Below, piece after piece: positions 1 through 8,201 of a stretch of DNA of 64,000 nucleotides. The notes beneath the pieces were generated by a model. That model was given only the letters and a program-made list of their open reading frames with translations, was not told where the DNA came from and ran no database searches. This DNA comes from JAEYZS01 sp964469265. Its GTDB lineage: Bacteria; Bdellovibrionota; Bdellovibrionia; Bdellovibrionales; JAEYZS01. The position numbers and the translations under genes are program-made. Position 1 is the first letter of the stretch. Every line of letters starts with the position of its first letter. Location of the stretch: the NCBI GenBank assembly GCA_964469265.1, contig CAYXYF010000001.1, forward strand, positions 62,001 to 126,000. Direction: 5' to 3'.

Positions 1-1003
1 CAACGGCTGTTTCATTGATAAGTGGGCCCATAAATGGGTTTTCTTTCCAATGCCCGATGGTGAGTTTTTTTGCGGCATTATAAAACCTATCAACAAACTT
101 ATCGTAAATGTTTTTATGTACGATCAAACGGCTTGTGCAAGAACACCGCTGACCAGTTGTAATGAATGCTGCCTGCAGGTTTTCATAAATGGCTTTATCA
201 ATATCAGCATCTTCCCAAACCAGAGATGCGTTCTTGCCACCCATTTCAAGCGCTAAGATTTTCCAATAATGAGTAATTGTCTCTTGTTTAATTTTTAGAC
301 CCGTATCGTAAGAGCCTGTAAATAAAATTCCGTCGACAAGTTCATGTGCGACTAAACGGCGCCCTGTTTCTCCGAGGCCCTGAACAACGTTAAAAACACC
401 GTGTGGTAATTCTGCTTCATGAAAAAGCTGCGCCATAAATTGGCCCACATAAGGCGTCCATTCTGAAGGTTTAAAGACCACTGTATTTCCAGTAATTAAC
501 GCAGGAATAATATGGCCATTAGGAAGGTGACCTGGAAAGTTAAATGGACCCAGTACTGCCATAACACCGCGAGGTTTGTAGCGAATCACTCCCTTCACAC
601 CTGGCAAGGCATTTTCTATTTCCTGAGTTGAAACAAGCTGCATGGACTCATTGATAGTAATATCAATTTTACCGATCATTGCTTGAGCTTCGCCTAAGGC
701 TTCCCACAGAGGCTTCCCTGTGTCTCGGGCTATGGCTTCAGCTAGCTGCGGTTTTTTTTGGGTGTAAATTTCTTTTAAACGAAAAAGATAATTTGCTCTT
801 TCTTCTGTTTTCAGCGCCGACCAGCTTGTGAACGCTTTTTTTGCTGCCTCGACAGCAACATTGATATGATCAAAGGCGTACTCAAAGGTCATTATCAAAT
901 CTTTTTTATCTGCAGGCGAAAAATTCTTCATCTCGCCATCGGGCTTCGAGGGCACCATGAACTCACCATTAATAAAATCGCCTTTATAGAGATTCTCAGA
1001 CAT
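1..1003 (-). CDS. astD: N-succinylglutamate 5-semialdehyde dehydrogenase (partial, C-terminus beyond window)
   Basis: This NAD-dependent aldehyde dehydrogenase would oxidise N-succinylglutamate semialdehyde to N-succinylglutamate, the fourth step of the arginine succinyltransferase pathway. The first 334 residues are visible and the rest lies left of the window. The ATG has an AAGGAA ribosome site. The Rossmann part carries GPFNFPGHLPNGH (about 152-164) and FTGS; the catalytic glutamate sits in LEMGGKN (E253) and the catalytic cysteine in TGQRCSC (C287). The GHLPNGHI wording is typical of AstD rather than general aldehyde dehydrogenases. It follows astA by 30 bp in the same direction, which supports the assignment. 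Confidence 0.9.
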   Translation of the reverse strand, partial: MSENLYKGDFINGEFMVPSKPDGEMKNFSPADKKDLIMTFEYAFDHINVAVEAAKKAFTSWSALKTEERANYLFRLKEIYTQKKPQLAEAIARDTGKPLWEALGEAQAMIGKIDITINESMQLVSTQEIENALPGVKGVIRYKPRGVMAVLGPFNFPGHLPNGHIIPALITGNTVVFKPSEWTPYVGQFMAQLFHEAELPHGVFNVVQGLGETGRRLVAHELVDGILFTGSYDTGLKIKQETITHYWKILALEMGGKNASLVWEDADIDKAIYENLQAAFITTGQRCSCTSRLIVHKNIYDKFVDRFYNAAKKLTIGHWKENPFMGPLINETAV

Positions 1004-1033
1004 TACTATTTCCTTCCGTTTCCCTATTATACA

Positions 1034-2053
1034 TCAAATAATCGCAGTGACAAAAACTCTATCGCCCGTTTTCAATTTCAAGATTTCTTTACTTGCTTCG
1101 GGAAGAATGATTGTTTCTCCATTTAAATGATATGCTGTCTGTATTGCCGCAAACTTTGAATCCCGCTTCAACCCGACTAAGCCTATATTTTTAAAGTCAG
1201 CCCGTGTTTCACTTGAAACTGATGCAGATTCTGCATTTTTAATTAGCGGAACCTCTTGCGTAAGAGCACCGAAGTGCGGGCCACCATCGAATGGGTCCAC
1301 TTCATTTAAGTATTTAAACCCCAGTTTTTCTAAGAGATGCTGAGCAGGTCTGGTTTCCTCACCGACTCTTCCTAATACAAAGCGGGCCGCAGAGGACAGA
1401 AGGCATGTGTAAATTTCTGACTTCGGAAAAAGCGTTTGAATAAATTCTTTATGCTTATGACTGAGCTTATCAGCTTCCTTATAAGGCAGCCCAGTAAATC
1501 TACGCCCCATGGACTCCCAAAACTCACTCTTCCCTTGCGCCATCTGAGGTGGCGACAACTCACATAAAAGCTTATCTTCAAAACCATCAGGCTCCATTGC
1601 CATATACAAAAACCGAACCAATGAAATTTGTTTTCCGATTTTTTCAGGGACTCTTCTGTATTCACTGTCGACAAGAAGTCCACCGATTTCTGTAGGCCCA
1701 CTAGTTTCTTCTTCTAGTTTTAGTATCTGATGAACAAATCCAATTCCGAGATCGTTTGAGAAATGTTCCTTTTTTGAAATCTTAAAATAGTAATGAGGCT
1801 CATCTTTTGTTCCATGTTTTGGAATAATCAACGAACTCCCCACAACAGTCTCGGTTTCAAGATCTTCAACAACAAAGAGATACAGTCCATCCGCTTTGTC
1901 TTTGATATTTCCTGCAAACGAGTCTTGGCTCCTTTGGATTTTCTTTTCTAGAGCTTTAATGTCGTTTGGAAGATTAATCATCGTGAATTGCGAACTTAAA
2001 ATCTGCAAATCGCGAATGTCTTTTTCTTCTGCACTCCTTAAAACAAATGCCAT
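1034..2053 (-). CDS. astA: Arginine N-succinyltransferase family protein
   Basis: The 339-residue protein matches the AstA family, which transfers succinyl from succinyl-CoA to arginine, the first step of the Ast pathway. Visible family features are the GNAT-like N-terminus (RSAEEKDIRDL), the GGLLVDSEYRR stretch near residue 144, FWESMGRRFTGLPY near 179, and the closing region APARAVLE-like (PAQHLLEKLGFKYLNEVDPFDGGP). The length is close to E. coli AstA (344). It lies between the AstC-like aminotransferase and astD, with 25 bp and 30 bp gaps, so one operon is likely. The start has an AAGGGT/GGAG ribosome site. Related ornithine-acting subunits (AruF/AruG) exist, so the exact substrate is inferred. 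Confidence 0.85.
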   Translation of the reverse strand: MAFVLRSAEEKDIRDLQILSSQFTMINLPNDIKALEKKIQRSQDSFAGNIKDKADGLYLFVVEDLETETVVGSSLIIPKHGTKDEPHYYFKISKKEHFSNDLGIGFVHQILKLEEETSGPTEIGGLLVDSEYRRVPEKIGKQISLVRFLYMAMEPDGFEDKLLCELSPPQMAQGKSEFWESMGRRFTGLPYKEADKLSHKHKEFIQTLFPKSEIYTCLLSSAARFVLGRVGEETRPAQHLLEKLGFKYLNEVDPFDGGPHFGALTQEVPLIKNAESASVSSETRADFKNIGLVGLKRDSKFAAIQTAYHLNGETIILPEASKEILKLKTGDRVFVTAII

Positions 2054-2078
2054 ACTCCACCCTTAAAATAGCTTTTTA

Positions 2079-3464
2079 CTATTTTATCTCCAAAATTGAT
2101 TTCTCGATTATTTTTTTAGCTGCCTCGATATCGCGGTCTTCTAGAACTGCTGGCAATAAGAACCGTAAACGCATCGGAGATTTTCCGCAGCCGAAAGTTA
2201 AAAGCCCGTTGCGATAAAGTTTTGAAAGAAGCGCCATGGTTGTTTCTTTTGCACCGTCAAACGGGGTTACCGCAACCATTAAACCCAAACCACCAGCGTC
2301 GTTTAAAAGACCCTTACAAGTTGTTTCGTTGAGTTCATTGAGCATTGCTACAAATTTTTTGTGAATCTGATTCACTTTTCCGTTAGGCCCAAGATAGTTT
2401 TCTTCAGTTAAAATTCTCAAGATTTCTGAGCCTGCTGCGAGCGCAGAGGAACTTGCTGCAAACGTTCCTGCAATAAGTCCTGGCTTTGGATTATACTCTT
2501 CCGTGTAAAGTGTTACGGCAAGTTGAGCCGTTTTTGCTAGAGTAAGAAGGTCGATGTATTTTCCGTATCCTAATGTCTCATAGGCAAAAAGCTCACCCGT
2601 TCTTGCAAATGTTTGAACTTCGTCGGCCCAGATTGCGATATTGTTTTCTTTTAAAACTTCAAAAAGTGGAATCATAAATTCTTTTGGAGCGCAGACAAAA
2701 CCACCTTCGCCCAACATCGGCTCAAAGCTAAATACTGAGATATTTTTTGGATGTTTTGCTATATGATCTTTAAGAACATTAAGTGCACGCTCGCTGCTTC
2801 CCTTTGGATCCTTGGCATCGTAATAAGGTATTCTCAGAATTTCGTTATAATCAGGAAGCCCCACTTTGTAAGCTGGGTTATCGGTAAGTTCGGCCATCAT
2901 CGTTGACCGGCCTGCAAACGCGTTTTCAAAAGCTAACACCATTCGCGCTGGAGTGTTTTTTTGTCGAGCAGCCTTTAAAGCATTTTCATTTGCCATAGTT
3001 CCGCAGGTTGTTAGCCATGCATATTTTAAATTGGAATTTTTAGAAGCTAGAGAAGCAATTCGTCGTGAAAAATCGAGGTATTCGCCGTTAGGTTCTAAAT
3101 GCCCTTGCATGACCACGTCATTAAGCGCTCCTTTTAGAGCAGCTTTTATCACCTTCGGGTGAGAGTGCCCCATAAGGTGAATACCAATACCATTGATAAG
3201 ATCAAGCTTCACACTACCGTCATTAACCTCTGTGTACGGACCGCGGCCTACACCGGTTCCTAAATAAGGGTAAAAAAGTGGCCGTCCTCGCAAAGTTCCG
3301 ATTTCAGTGATCTCTTTTTGAGCTGCGTCTTTGTATTCAGGTTGAGGATCGCGCACGCCTTCAATTTTTTCACTCACAGCAATGACTTCTTTTACCGCCT
3401 CATTGAGGAGATCATCGATCTTTTTAGATTCTTTTAATTTTGTTCCGAGTAAACCGTTTGCCAT
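2079..3464 (-). CDS. Class III PLP aminotransferase, AstC-like (probable succinylornithine transaminase)
   Basis: This 461-residue class III aminotransferase is the first gene of a likely ast operon. The PLP-binding aspartate is in IWADEVQTF (D281) and the Schiff-base lysine is probably K311 in TLAKTAQ. TTCGTMANENALK (about 152-164) is the cofactor phosphate region. By position it should convert succinylornithine to succinylglutamate semialdehyde, between AstA and AstD. It is about 55 residues longer than typical AstC (406), with a longer N-terminus, and resembles larger lysine or ornithine transaminases, so the substrate is inferred from context only. The ATG has an AAGGGA ribosome site. It is divergent from the TPR/SH3 gene. 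Confidence 0.75.
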   Translation of the reverse strand: MANGLLGTKLKESKKIDDLLNEAVKEVIAVSEKIEGVRDPQPEYKDAAQKEITEIGTLRGRPLFYPYLGTGVGRGPYTEVNDGSVKLDLINGIGIHLMGHSHPKVIKAALKGALNDVVMQGHLEPNGEYLDFSRRIASLASKNSNLKYAWLTTCGTMANENALKAARQKNTPARMVLAFENAFAGRSTMMAELTDNPAYKVGLPDYNEILRIPYYDAKDPKGSSERALNVLKDHIAKHPKNISVFSFEPMLGEGGFVCAPKEFMIPLFEVLKENNIAIWADEVQTFARTGELFAYETLGYGKYIDLLTLAKTAQLAVTLYTEEYNPKPGLIAGTFAASSSALAAGSEILRILTEENYLGPNGKVNQIHKKFVAMLNELNETTCKGLLNDAGGLGLMVAVTPFDGAKETTMALLSKLYRNGLLTFGCGKSPMRLRFLLPAVLEDRDIEAAKKIIEKSILEIK

Positions 3465-3510
3465 AGCTTCCCTTTCTTAGATTCGCTGTTGCAGTAGCCG
3501 TAATAAGTTG

Positions 3511-3540
3511 TTGAACACTTTAGTTAAGCACCTTTAAAAT
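3511..3540 (+). promoter_or_regulatory. Promoter for the TPR/SH3 gene; predicted leaderless start
   Basis: A -35 box TTGAAC (3511-3516) and a -10 box TAAAAT (3535-3540) are 18 bp apart. Only six bases separate the -10 box from the ATG at 3547, so transcription should start at or within a base of the start codon. There is no Shine-Dalgarno sequence before that ATG. Confidence 0.55.
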
Positions 3541-3546
3541 GTATGA

Positions 3547-4338
3547 ATGATAAAGCTTGTTCTGATATTTAAATTGTTTTTAATAACTGTATTTTTAGAT
3601 CCCGTTGTCGCCGCCGAAAACAATCTTGGAAGAATCTTTGATGAATACCAGAAAAGTTATCGGGCTAACGATTTTGATTCTGCTAAAAATACGCTGGAAG
3701 AAGCTCTCCAATCCCACACTCATAACAGCTATCTAATATACAATTTAGGTTTGACCGAGTACAAGCTGGGAAGAGTCGGGACAGCAATCGGCCATTGGCG
3801 CAGAGCGCAAGAGATCAATCCTCGACTTAAACAGGCTCCTGAGGCGATTGATTATGCTGTGAGTCAAATGACGACCAAGCCTCTTGCTAAAAACACCGAT
3901 TCGACTTGGGCTTGGCTTCAGGTTTTGGTTCTAGAAAATCTTTCTTTGAACCTACTCTGGCCGATATTTTTAATCGTATTTACCGTTTCGGGAATGGCCA
4001 TCATTCGGTTTTTCGCAAATAAAAAGAAGGCCTTTGAAAATGACGAACCCGCACCAGTTCTTAGCACCAAAGTTTGGACCCTTCTTGCGGCCCTCATTGT
4101 GACAGGCATTTTAACCGTTATCACTTATATCGATCATAGTAACACTCGCGCGACTGCCATCTTTAAACCGACCGAAGTTAAAACAGGGCCTGGTGCTGAG
4201 TATGGAACCTTGTTTGAAATACCGGAAGGGACCGAAGTGTTGATTCGTGACAACCAAGAAGGATGGTATAAGATAGAAGATCCAACGGGCAGAATTGGTT
4301 GGGTTGCAAAAGATCATCTACTGATTACAACGATGTAA
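3547..4338 (+). CDS. TPR / bacterial SH3 domain membrane protein (BatE-like)
   Basis: The 263-residue protein has an N-terminal signal or anchor segment (about 1-23), a TPR region (about 25-105), two transmembrane segments (LLWPIFLIVFTVSGMAII and WTLLAALIVTGILTVITY) and a C-terminal SH3_3-type domain (about 202-260, VKTGPGAEYGTLFEIPEGTEV). This order, TPR then membrane then SH3, is that of BatE-like proteins found with the BatABCD aerotolerance genes. The other Bat genes would lie outside the visible plus-strand neighbours, so the name stays tentative. It probably acts in periplasmic protein interaction. It is the first gene of a plus-strand run with the cNMP-binding gene. Confidence 0.7.
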   Translation: MIKLVLIFKLFLITVFLDPVVAAENNLGRIFDEYQKSYRANDFDSAKNTLEEALQSHTHNSYLIYNLGLTEYKLGRVGTAIGHWRRAQEINPRLKQAPEAIDYAVSQMTTKPLAKNTDSTWAWLQVLVLENLSLNLLWPIFLIVFTVSGMAIIRFFANKKKAFENDEPAPVLSTKVWTLLAALIVTGILTVITYIDHSNTRATAIFKPTEVKTGPGAEYGTLFEIPEGTEVLIRDNQEGWYKIEDPTGRIGWVAKDHLLITTM

Positions 4339-4358
4339 CGGCGAAAGAGATACGATAT

Positions 4359-4943
4359 ATGCTTAATCTTTTATGGGACAATATCTTTAAGAAAGACGAA
4401 AAATCACAGAAAATCTCAAGCCTTCTTAGCCAAAATAAAATCTTCTCAACACTTTCGGGATCGGAGCTTCGAGTTGTCGAAAGTCTGATTCACGAGCGCC
4501 ATTATCGCTCGGGAGAAACGATTTTCCGTCAAGGTGATATCGGAATTGGAATGTATATCATCGCAAAGGGGGCTATTGATATTTCAGTCGTCGAAGTTGA
4601 AGACGTCACCGGTGACAATAGCTACAGCGAAGTTCTTATTACTAAACTAAAAAAAGGTGATTTCTTTGGCGAATTATCTCTTGTCGAAGAGCAAGGAAAA
4701 AGAACTGCCCACGCAACGGCCATCGAGGACACTGTACTTATCGGATTTTTTAAACCTGACTTGGGCGTTATTCTCCAAAGCCATCCCACCATCGGCATTA
4801 AAATCACTATGAATTTGGCTGAAGTCGTTGGAAGACGATTAAAAGCCACAACCGATAAGATCTCTCAGCTGAGAAGCGAAATGAAAATGCTAACGGAGTT
4901 ACACAATAACAATGACGTCGCAAGCTCAACTCATAAAACGTGA
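4359..4943 (+). CDS. Cyclic nucleotide-binding domain protein
   Basis: This 194-residue protein is a single cNMP-binding (CRP-type beta-roll) domain: SGSELRVVESLIHERHYRSGETIFRQGDIG at the front, and a phosphate-binding cassette GDFFGELSLVEEQGKRTAHA in the middle. A C-terminal helical tail may form a coiled coil. There is no helix-turn-helix, so it is probably a sensor or localisation protein rather than a transcription factor. An upstream in-frame start at 4299 would overlap the previous gene by 40 bp; the ATG at 4359 has a purine-rich AAAGAGA site and gives a cleaner domain start. Its 3' end overlaps the permease gene by 32 bp, implying co-translation. Confidence 0.8.
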   Translation: MLNLLWDNIFKKDEKSQKISSLLSQNKIFSTLSGSELRVVESLIHERHYRSGETIFRQGDIGIGMYIIAKGAIDISVVEVEDVTGDNSYSEVLITKLKKGDFFGELSLVEEQGKRTAHATAIEDTVLIGFFKPDLGVILQSHPTIGIKITMNLAEVVGRRLKATTDKISQLRSEMKMLTELHNNNDVASSTHKT

Positions 4944-5964
4944 GAAAATTCTGCGACTTCTCGCAGTCTTTTTTACCATAGCTCTACTGACCTACATTCT
5001 TTTTGCTGTAGATAATTTGCTTATCTCTTTTGTGTTAGCCTTTGCATCCACATACTTGCTCACACCTCTTGTGCGATACTTTGAGCGCGGGGGCATGAGT
5101 AGAAACACAGCCATCTTAATTCCTTATTTTACTTTAATGGCTCTTACGGCCTTGGTATTTTTTATTACTATCCCACTCGTGAGTGTCCAAATGAGCGAGT
5201 TGCGGCTTGAGCTTCCAAAATATGTTAATGGAGTTAATATTTTGTTAGCTAAGTGGGAAGGCTACTTAAAGGACTATGTTCCCTTTGCCTTAAAATATAA
5301 CTTCGGAGAAAACCTTGCTCGGCTTGCGGAATCTGGAATTACAGGAATACTTCAAAGTGCACCGAAGTATGCTCAGCAGTTCTTAACAGTTTGCCTTCTT
5401 TCCCCAATTTTTTGTTACTTTATGCTCAAGGATGGCAGAACAGTCTCCAGAGCCTTGCTCTCGGTTTTTCCAAATAATGTATTTGAGATGGCGCTTTCTC
5501 TTAGTCATAAAATTAACGTGCAATTAGGCGATTTCATCCGCGCTAGACTCATTGAAGCCTTTATTGTTGGGCTTGTCGTGTGGGTGGGCCTTACAATCCT
5601 TCAGTTTCCCTATGCACTTTTCCTTTCAATATTTGCAACCATAATGAATTTGATACCTTACGTGGGTCCATTTATCGGAGCTGTTCCGGCCTTCATTATT
5701 GCCATCATCAACCAAGAGGCATCACTCAATGTGCTTTTAATGTCTATGGTTTATTTTATCGCACAGTTAGTAGACATCGTATTTATCATCCCCCTCATCG
5801 TGGCAAGAACTGTGAACCTTCACCCAGTGACCGTGATTGTCGTGTTCATTATTGGAGCTTCCTTAATGGGGGTTTTGGGCATGATTATTTCCGTTCCTGT
5901 TGCCAGTGTTTTAAAACTTATCTTCTATACGATTTATGATCAGCTGATCAAATTCAGGGCATAG
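4912..5964 (+). CDS. AI-2E family (PerM/TqsA-type) membrane transporter
   Basis: The 350-residue integral membrane protein has the AI-2E transporter layout: two N-terminal helices (residues about 13-50), a third near 63-85, a soluble amphipathic stretch (about 90-160), then four to five more helices. Family motifs seen include NLIPYVGPFIGAVPA (about 243-257) and the closing GILGMIISVPVAS-like GVLGMIISVPVASVLK. Members export small molecules or act as sodium/proton antiporters; the substrate here is unknown. The start overlaps the cNMP-binding gene by 32 bp. Confidence 0.85.
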   Translation: MTSQAQLIKREKILRLLAVFFTIALLTYILFAVDNLLISFVLAFASTYLLTPLVRYFERGGMSRNTAILIPYFTLMALTALVFFITIPLVSVQMSELRLELPKYVNGVNILLAKWEGYLKDYVPFALKYNFGENLARLAESGITGILQSAPKYAQQFLTVCLLSPIFCYFMLKDGRTVSRALLSVFPNNVFEMALSLSHKINVQLGDFIRARLIEAFIVGLVVWVGLTILQFPYALFLSIFATIMNLIPYVGPFIGAVPAFIIAIINQEASLNVLLMSMVYFIAQLVDIVFIIPLIVARTVNLHPVTVIVVFIIGASLMGVLGMIISVPVASVLKLIFYTIYDQLIKFRA

Positions 5965-5967
5965 AGT

Positions 5968-6021
5968 TTGACATCAAAAAGATCTCCCCTATAGAATCAG
6001 TGCGATAGAAAACTATAGGGG
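5968..6021 (+). promoter_or_regulatory. bamD promoter with a 9-bp dyad across the start region
   Basis: A consensus -35 box TTGACA (5968-5973) is followed 18 bp later by TAGAAT (5992-5997); TATAGA at 5990 with 16 bp spacing is an alternative. A perfect 9-bp inverted repeat CCCCTATAG (5986-5994) / CTATAGGGG (6013-6021) overlaps the -10 region and the predicted start site near 6004, so it looks more like an operator than a terminator. No T-tract follows. Confidence 0.6.
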
Positions 6022-6033
6022 AATCGGAGCTTT

Positions 6034-6783
6034 ATGCGGGTTTTATCTTTTTTAAAAATAATCATCTTGGCCGTCCTTGTGATCTCCTGTTCAACTCCTG
6101 ACCAAATGGATGTCAATTCTGCAGAGAGAGCATTTAACGAGGCCAAAGAATACGAAAACAGCAAACGATATGAAGAGGCCCTTCGGCGCTATGATGAAAT
6201 AAAAAGCAAGTTTCCTTACTCGCAATATTCAAGAGAAGCCGACCTTAGAATCGCTGATATTTATTTTAAAAAAGAAGAATACCAAGCAGCGGCCCTATCT
6301 TATTCTAACTTTAAATATCTTCATCCAAATCACCCTGAGATTCCTTATGTGAGCCTTCAGGTTGGGCTAGCATATTTTAACCAACTTCCCAAAACCATTG
6401 ACCGAGACCTGTCCAAAGGTCATCAGGCTATTCAGGAATTCAATATCGTAATTGAAAAATACCCACGAACGGAATTTTCCAAAATTGCAGAAGAGAAGAA
6501 AAAAGTTGTTCTTGATATGCTCGCAAAAAAAGAGCTCTACATTGCAAACTTTTATTTTAAGAAGGAACATTTCCTTAGCGCTATGAGACGCTATGAAAAC
6601 TTGACCAAGATGTCCGCGCCTGCCGACGTAACAACCGAGGCCTACCTCAAAGGTGCCATCAGTGCATTTGAGATTGGTGAGGTCAGCACAGGCAAAGCCC
6701 TCCTTCAAAATGCTGCAAAAAAGTTTACCTCTTCAAATGTTTCAAGCGAGATTGAGCAGATAAAGAGGAAGTATGGCATATAA
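6034..6783 (+). CDS. bamD: Outer membrane assembly lipoprotein BamD
   Basis: The 249-residue protein begins with a lipoprotein signal peptide ending VISC (lipid cysteine C19), followed by TPR-type repeats (AFNEAKEYENSKRYEEALRR, then units near 68, 105 and 180). The sequence AQEFNIVIEKYP-like QEFNIVIEKYPRTEFS is characteristic of BamD/YfiO. It should sit on the periplasmic face of the outer membrane and help the BAM complex fold beta-barrel proteins. Length matches E. coli BamD (245). It has its own promoter and a GGAG ribosome site, and overlaps the next TPR gene by 11 bp. Confidence 0.88.
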   Translation: MRVLSFLKIIILAVLVISCSTPDQMDVNSAERAFNEAKEYENSKRYEEALRRYDEIKSKFPYSQYSREADLRIADIYFKKEEYQAAALSYSNFKYLHPNHPEIPYVSLQVGLAYFNQLPKTIDRDLSKGHQAIQEFNIVIEKYPRTEFSKIAEEKKKVVLDMLAKKELYIANFYFKKEHFLSAMRRYENLTKMSAPADVTTEAYLKGAISAFEIGEVSTGKALLQNAAKKFTSSNVSSEIEQIKRKYGI

Positions 6784-7534
6784 AGACTATTCTAGCTTAG
6801 TCCAGGACGCAAAAGAGCACTTTATTGAGGGAGACTACACGACGGCAGAGCCGCTCCTTCATCAAGCTCTATTACAAAACAACAAAGATCCTGAAATTTA
6901 CCAAATGCTTGCTACCCTATTTTACGACAAGGGTCAGTTTAACAAGGCTATCCGCGCTTTTCGGCGCGCCCTAGAAATCGATCCAGGCTATACGGATGCA
7001 AGTGTGGGGCTATCAATTATCCTTAATGATCTTGGTCGTTATGATGAAGCAAAACAGGTCTTTCAAGAGGCACAAGATCTTTTAGATCAAAAGTCCAAAC
7101 AATCAGATCCATTCTTAGAAGGTCGCATAGCACAGAAGCATCAAGAGCTTGGGGATCTTTATGTTCAAATCGAACGGCATGAAGAGGCCCTTGAGCAATT
7201 TTCTAAGGCGAAGAAGTACTCTAACAGCCCAGGCCAAATTGTTCTTAAGATTGCAGACTGCTACGTCAAACTTCAAAAAGAGAACCGAGCAACCCATGAG
7301 TTGCAAATCTTTTTAAGAGAGTACCCGCAAAACAATGAGGTTCGTATCAAGTTGGGTGTATACCTGTACCAAATCAATCGCGTTCATGATGCTGTTGAAG
7401 AGTGGGAAAAGGTTCTTATCCGAGATCCAAATAACGGCGATGCAAAACACTATGTTCGCTTAGCCAAGGAAGCACAATTAACCGAAATTGCAATAGACAG
7501 TCATTTATCCCATAACGAGTTAGAGGAGCTATAA
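6773..7534 (+). CDS. Cytoplasmic TPR-repeat protein
   Basis: This 253-residue protein is made almost wholly of tetratricopeptide repeats (for example EIYQMLATLFYDKGQFNKAI and a unit ending ALEIDPGYTD). No signal peptide or membrane segment is present, so it is probably cytoplasmic, unlike BamD. It overlaps bamD by 11 bp and ends 1 bp before hpt, so all three are likely co-transcribed. TPR proteins are interaction scaffolds; the partner cannot be told from sequence. Confidence 0.75.
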   Translation: MAYKDYSSLVQDAKEHFIEGDYTTAEPLLHQALLQNNKDPEIYQMLATLFYDKGQFNKAIRAFRRALEIDPGYTDASVGLSIILNDLGRYDEAKQVFQEAQDLLDQKSKQSDPFLEGRIAQKHQELGDLYVQIERHEEALEQFSKAKKYSNSPGQIVLKIADCYVKLQKENRATHELQIFLREYPQNNEVRIKLGVYLYQINRVHDAVEEWEKVLIRDPNNGDAKHYVRLAKEAQLTEIAIDSHLSHNELEEL

Positions 7535-7535
7535 G

Positions 7536-8063
7536 ATGTCACAGATTAAAGACGACATGGTCCCATACCTAAAGGCCGATGAGATCGACGAGATCGTCAC
7601 TCGCCTTGCCGAAGAAATTGAAGCGGATTATAAAGGTGAACCGATCGTTCTTATAGGGGTTCTAAAAGGATCACTCCCGTTTATTGCAGACCTTTCTCGT
7701 AAGATAAAGCTCGCACAAAGGGTGGACTTCGTTTCTCTAGCGAGTCAGAAGAGCGGGTCTGGCGAATACATCATAACCATCAACCAAGACATCACAACTC
7801 AGATTTCTGGCAAACATGTTCTGATCGTTGAAGAGGTCATCGATGCTGGAAGAAAATTAAACTTTTTGAAAAACAGAATCTTGTCATCTGACCCAGCTTC
7901 CCTTAAGATTGTTACGTTACTGGATAAACCCGCAAGACGTGCAATAAACATTCATGCGGATTATATTGGGAAAACCATCGAAGACCGATACGTCGTAGGT
8001 TATGGTTTAGATGACAATGGGCTTGGCAGAAACTATCCCGACATATACTATCTAAGACATTAA
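7536..8063 (+). CDS. hpt: Hypoxanthine phosphoribosyltransferase family protein
   Basis: The 175-residue protein has the type I phosphoribosyltransferase fold of bacterial Hpt enzymes, which make IMP/GMP from purine bases and PRPP. The N-terminal GVLKGSLPF loop, the flexible-loop region DFVSLASQKSGSGEY and the terminal VVGYGLDDNG..RNYPDIYYL are typical. The PRPP motif reads VEEVIDAGRKL (98-108) rather than the usual VEDIIDTGxTL: the catalytic-base aspartate (D103) is kept, but the two phosphate-loop threonines are alanine and lysine. That may alter PRPP handling. It is the last gene of the bamD-TPR-hpt run. Confidence 0.85.
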   Translation: MSQIKDDMVPYLKADEIDEIVTRLAEEIEADYKGEPIVLIGVLKGSLPFIADLSRKIKLAQRVDFVSLASQKSGSGEYIITINQDITTQISGKHVLIVEEVIDAGRKLNFLKNRILSSDPASLKIVTLLDKPARRAINIHADYIGKTIEDRYVVGYGLDDNGLGRNYPDIYYLRH

Positions 8064-8071
8064 ACATCAGG

Positions 8072-8095
8072 TGCGGAGAAACAGATTTCACCGCA
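8072..8095 (+). other. Hairpin between hpt and rimO
   Basis: TGCGGAGAAA and TTTCACCGCA pair over ten positions with one A-A mismatch around a CAGA loop. There is no T-tract on either side, so a Rho-independent terminator is unlikely. It lies between the convergent hpt and rimO genes, just before a possible small ORF. Confidence 0.4.
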
Positions 8096-8109
8096 GGGGA
8101 ATTGAAAAA

Positions 8110-8190
8110 ATGATTTTTTCGGCTAGAGCAACAATGATGTTCATCTTCTCGGTGCTGTTATTTTTTGTGTTTCAGGCACTCCTAAGATAA
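8110..8190 (+). CDS. Possible 26-residue membrane peptide
   Basis: An ATG with an AGGGG ribosome-like site 11 bases upstream opens a 26-codon frame ending TAA. The product has a basic start (ARA) and a single hydrophobic helix (MMFIFSVLLFFVFQALL). It ends 11 bp before the convergent rimO stop. It may be a real small membrane protein or chance; conservation in relatives would decide. Confidence 0.3.
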   Translation: MIFSARATMMFIFSVLLFFVFQALLR

Positions 8191-8201
8191 ACGCTTAAAA
8201 T

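Noticed and set aside
2079..3464. Lysine 6-aminotransferase as the name of the aminotransferase
   Set aside because: The size fits, but the surrounding astA and astD point to succinylornithine; sequence alone did not decide.
4299..4358. Longer start of the cNMP-binding protein
   Set aside because: It would overlap the preceding SH3 coding end by 40 bp and has no ribosome site, whereas the ATG at 4359 has a purine-rich site.
5986..6021. Rho-independent terminator after the AI-2E gene
   Set aside because: The stem is long-looped (18 bases) and has no T-tract; overlap with a good promoter makes an operator more likely.
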